NCBI RefSeq assembly: GCF_947494555.1 | Contig: NZ_CANLVF010000002.1 | Span: 186,001-250,000 of the forward strand | Reading direction: 5' to 3' | Source: an uncultured Roseibium sp. | GTDB taxonomy: Bacteria; Pseudomonadota; Alphaproteobacteria; Rhizobiales; Stappiaceae | DNA length: 64,000 nt | Shown: positions 62,081-64,000 of the stretch, piece after piece | Layout of the letters: every line of letters starts with the position of its first letter | Numbering within the stretch: the first letter of the stretch is position 1 | The notes under the pieces: model-generated | The model's database searches: none | The model's input: the letters and a program-made list of their open reading frames with translations, nothing else | Told to the model about the DNA's origin: nothing | Position numbers and translations under genes: made by a program

Positions 62081-63100
62081 TCACTCCGCAGCATCGCTCA
62101 TGGCTTCTTCGCCATAAACGCGCTCTGGTGCTTCGAAGCCGCAGGAGGTGCCGTCTGTGTGAACGACCTCGGCCTCCCAAGGCAACCGGTATTTTCCTGC
62201 CGCCAGATCCGTCATGTAGGTATACGGGCAATCCTGTGCACCGCCCTTCACAGCCACATAACCACGGTGGCCGAACTGGTAGATGTTGTTCTCAACGCCC
62301 CAGTTGATGCGTGCTTCGCGCACAAGGTCGGGGCGCACCTCCGCCGTGATGATCTCATTTGCCCGACCGCTTTGCCCGTGTGCGATGATCGTGCCGTCGA
62401 AGTTGACGATCATGCCCTCGCCCATGCTGTCGAACGTACCGTCCGTACCGCACATGCAAACATTCGCGGTGACCATGAGATTGCAGAAGGCATTGGACTG
62501 GTTGGTGAATTTCCAACTCTCGCGGATCGGCGCCGTATAACCCGCCGTGCGGATCATAATCTCCGCACCCTTATAGGCGCATTCGCGGGCCATCTCCGGA
62601 AACATGCCGTCGTGGCAAATGATCAGAGCGAGCTTGCAGCCCTTCGGGCCGTCTATCACCGGAATACCCTGGTCGCCAGGCTCCCAAGGCTCGACAGGTA
62701 CCCAGGGATGCATCTTGCGATAATAGAGCTTCAGTTCGCCCTTGTTGTCGATCACCAGGCCCGAGTTATACGGCATACCACCCGGATTGAGCTCCATGAT
62801 GGAGAAACAGCCCCAGATGTCGTTGTCGATACAGGCCTTCTTGAAGGCAGCGACCTCAGGCCCGTCAAGCGTACACATGATGTCGGGATTGGTGTCCATC
62901 GAGAGCCCGTGCAGGGCGTATTCTGGAAAGACGACCAGATCCATGGACGGCATGTTGCGCCGTGCCTTTTCGACCATGTCGACAATGACCCCAGTCTGGT
63001 GTGCCAGGTCCGCTTCGTTGACGACATTGGGCAGCTGCAATTGCACCATCCCGAGGACAACGCCATTCGGGGATTTGTTCAGTCCGCCAAGTCCGTTCAT
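62081..63100 (-). CDS. amiF: Formamidase
   Basis: A 339-residue nitrilase-superfamily enzyme that hydrolyses formamide to formate and ammonia. The N-terminal text [27 protein letters not shown] is the AmiF signature. The catalytic Glu ([11 protein letters not shown]), Lys (YYRKMHPW) and Cys ([21 protein letters not shown]) are present. The start at 63100 (track start 63142) has AGGAG upstream. Between an isochorismatase and the permease in a single operon; formamide from a heterocycle would fit, but this is inference. Confidence 0.94.
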   Translation of the reverse strand: MNGLGGLNKSPNGVVLGMVQLQLPNVVNEADLAHQTGVIVDMVEKARRNMPSMDLVVFPEYALHGLSMDTNPDIMCTLDGPEVAAFKKACIDNDIWGCFSIMELNPGGMPYNSGLVIDNKGELKLYYRKMHPWVPVEPWEPGDQGIPVIDGPKGCKLALIICHDGMFPEMARECAYKGAEIMIRTAGYTAPIRESWKFTNQSNAFCNLMVTANVCMCGTDGTFDSMGEGMIVNFDGTIIAHGQSGRANEIITAEVRPDLVREARINWGVENNIYQFGHRGYVAVKGGAQDCPYTYMTDLAAGKYRLPWEAEVVHTDGTSCGFEAPERVYGEEAMSDAAE

Positions 63101-63110
63101 GCTGCCGCTC

Positions 63111-64000
63111 CTATTTTGTGATCGACAATTCGCCAGGGGCACCCTTCAGCGACCGCCGGGGTGACGTGCTCACGATCATGATGAGAAGGGTGAGAATGTA
63201 TGGGGCGGCATTGAAGAAGTGATAGCCGCGCGAGATCCCGATGGATTGGAGTGCCGGACCAAGTGCTCCGGCTGCACCGAAAAGAAGTGCCGCCCAAAAA
63301 CAAGCGAGCGGGTTCCAGCGGGCGAAAATCACCAGCGCCACCGCCATCAGCCCCTGGCCGGACGAAAGGCCTTCGGTCCAGCTACCGGGATAGTAGAGAG
63401 ACAGAAACGAGCCGCCGATGCCGGCAAAAAATCCTCCGGCCATGGTCGACAACAGCCTGACCTTGTTGACATTCACGCCAAGCGCAAGAGCAGCTGGAGC
63501 ACTGTCGCCGGTCGTTCGTATGATCAGGCCGTAGCGTGTGTTCTTCAGCGCCCACCACAGAAAGACTGCCAGGGCTAACCCGAGCAGGAACAGCGGATTG
63601 ATTTCAAGCGCCTGCCGGATACCGGGATGATCGCTCCAGGCACCAAACGAAATCGCCGGCAGCCTTGGTGCGGAGGGCTGGATGTAGGCCTTGCCGAAAA
63701 AGAAGGCGAGCCCGGTGCCGAAAAGCATCAGCGAAATACCGATCGCTATATCGTTTACGCGTGGAAGCTTGCACAGATACCCGTGCAGCGCGCCGAAGGC
63801 GGAGCCGCAGATACCGGCTACCAAAACACCGAGCCAGGGCGATCCTGTATGGTAGGAAATGGCATATCCGGACATCGCCCCGAAAACCAGCGTCCCCTCC
63901 AGCCCAAGGTTTATCCTTCCGGATTTTTCCGTCAGCATTTCACCAAGACTGACGAACAGGAACGGCGTGGAAACACGGATGGCACCGGCAAACATGGCCA
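63111..64000 (-). CDS. ABC transporter permease, BMP/nucleobase-type, cut by window edge
   Basis: At least 294 residues. The family signature LGEMLTEKSGRINLGLEGTLVFGAMSGYA is present, with GEMLTE and LGLEG typical of YufQ/NupQ-type permeases that work with BMP binding proteins and double ATPases. About eight hydrophobic segments are visible. The frame is open past the track's ATG (63995) to the edge, and family proteins have about 10 more residues, so the true start is probably outside. It lies 10 bp upstream of amiF. Confidence 0.88.
   Translation of the reverse strand, partial: AMFAGAIRVSTPFLFVSLGEMLTEKSGRINLGLEGTLVFGAMSGYAISYHTGSPWLGVLVAGICGSAFGALHGYLCKLPRVNDIAIGISLMLFGTGLAFFFGKAYIQPSAPRLPAISFGAWSDHPGIRQALEINPLFLLGLALAVFLWWALKNTRYGLIIRTTGDSAPAALALGVNVNKVRLLSTMAGGFFAGIGGSFLSLYYPGSWTEGLSSGQGLMAVALVIFARWNPLACFWAALLFGAAGALGPALQSIGISRGYHFFNAAPYILTLLIMIVSTSPRRSLKGAPGELSITK

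Overview
This 64 kb window is gene-dense, fairly GC-rich bacterial chromosome. It looks like an alphaproteobacterium, most likely a marine Hyphomicrobiales of the Stappiaceae (Roseibium/Labrenzia) type. That is an inference from an aapJQMP general amino-acid transporter, an NDUFS4-type complex I accessory protein, formamidase and BMP-type nucleobase transport, many solute-binding-protein transporters and two aromatic/N-heterocycle catabolic islands. No IS element, prophage or CRISPR array was seen. One tRNA (Arg, TCT) is present.

Layout. 1-7750: the 3' part of sseA, a DUF2459 protein, aapJQMP on the minus strand, and a divergent metC. 7787-11687: a minus-strand envelope-lipid operon (ArnT-like GT39, PAP2 phosphatase, GT2, LAB_N protein). 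11855-13239: a metallophosphoesterase and a CAP-domain lipoprotein. 13388-17687: a visibly AT-richer island with a YcaO enzyme, two short NHLP-leader-like precursor genes separated by a hairpin, and a BTAD/TPR regulator. This is the best candidate for an undescribed RiPP system. 17868-28391: a small protein with a strong terminator, a B12-binding radical SAM enzyme, a broken cytochrome c next to a PQQ-type sugar dehydrogenase, several small proteins, tRNA-Arg, the NDUFS4-like protein, and a Cds1-like PLP enzyme paired with a catalytically degenerate HAD protein.

28734-44446: an aromatic-catabolic island. It holds a LysR regulator, two intradiol (hydroxyquinol-type) dioxygenases, maleylacetate reductase, a FAD monooxygenase, a BKACE (DUF849) enzyme that could finish 3-oxoadipate, a RutE-like reductase, two YciI proteins, a complete branched-chain-type ABC importer and a TRAP importer with fused permeases. 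One dioxygenase has Tyr in place of the second His iron ligand. 44479-47293: two tandem paralogous zinc metalloproteases with N-terminal peptidoglycan-binding domains and no signal peptide.

47779-64000: a nitrogen-compound catabolic region. The plus-strand set is a creatininase-family hydrolase, an NMT1-type ABC importer, a cytosine-deaminase-like amidohydrolase, a FAD oxidase and a flavodoxin-like reductase, with a LysR gene divergent from the importer. The minus-strand operon runs in from the right edge: BMP-type permease, formamidase, isochorismatase, two-domain ABC ATPase, second isochorismatase, AtzG/AtzE-like amidase pair, 5-FTHF cyclo-ligase-like protein, AtzH-like protein and a Rid protein. 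Together these suggest uptake and stepwise hydrolysis of a nitrogen heterocycle or ureido compound; the substrate cannot be read from sequence.
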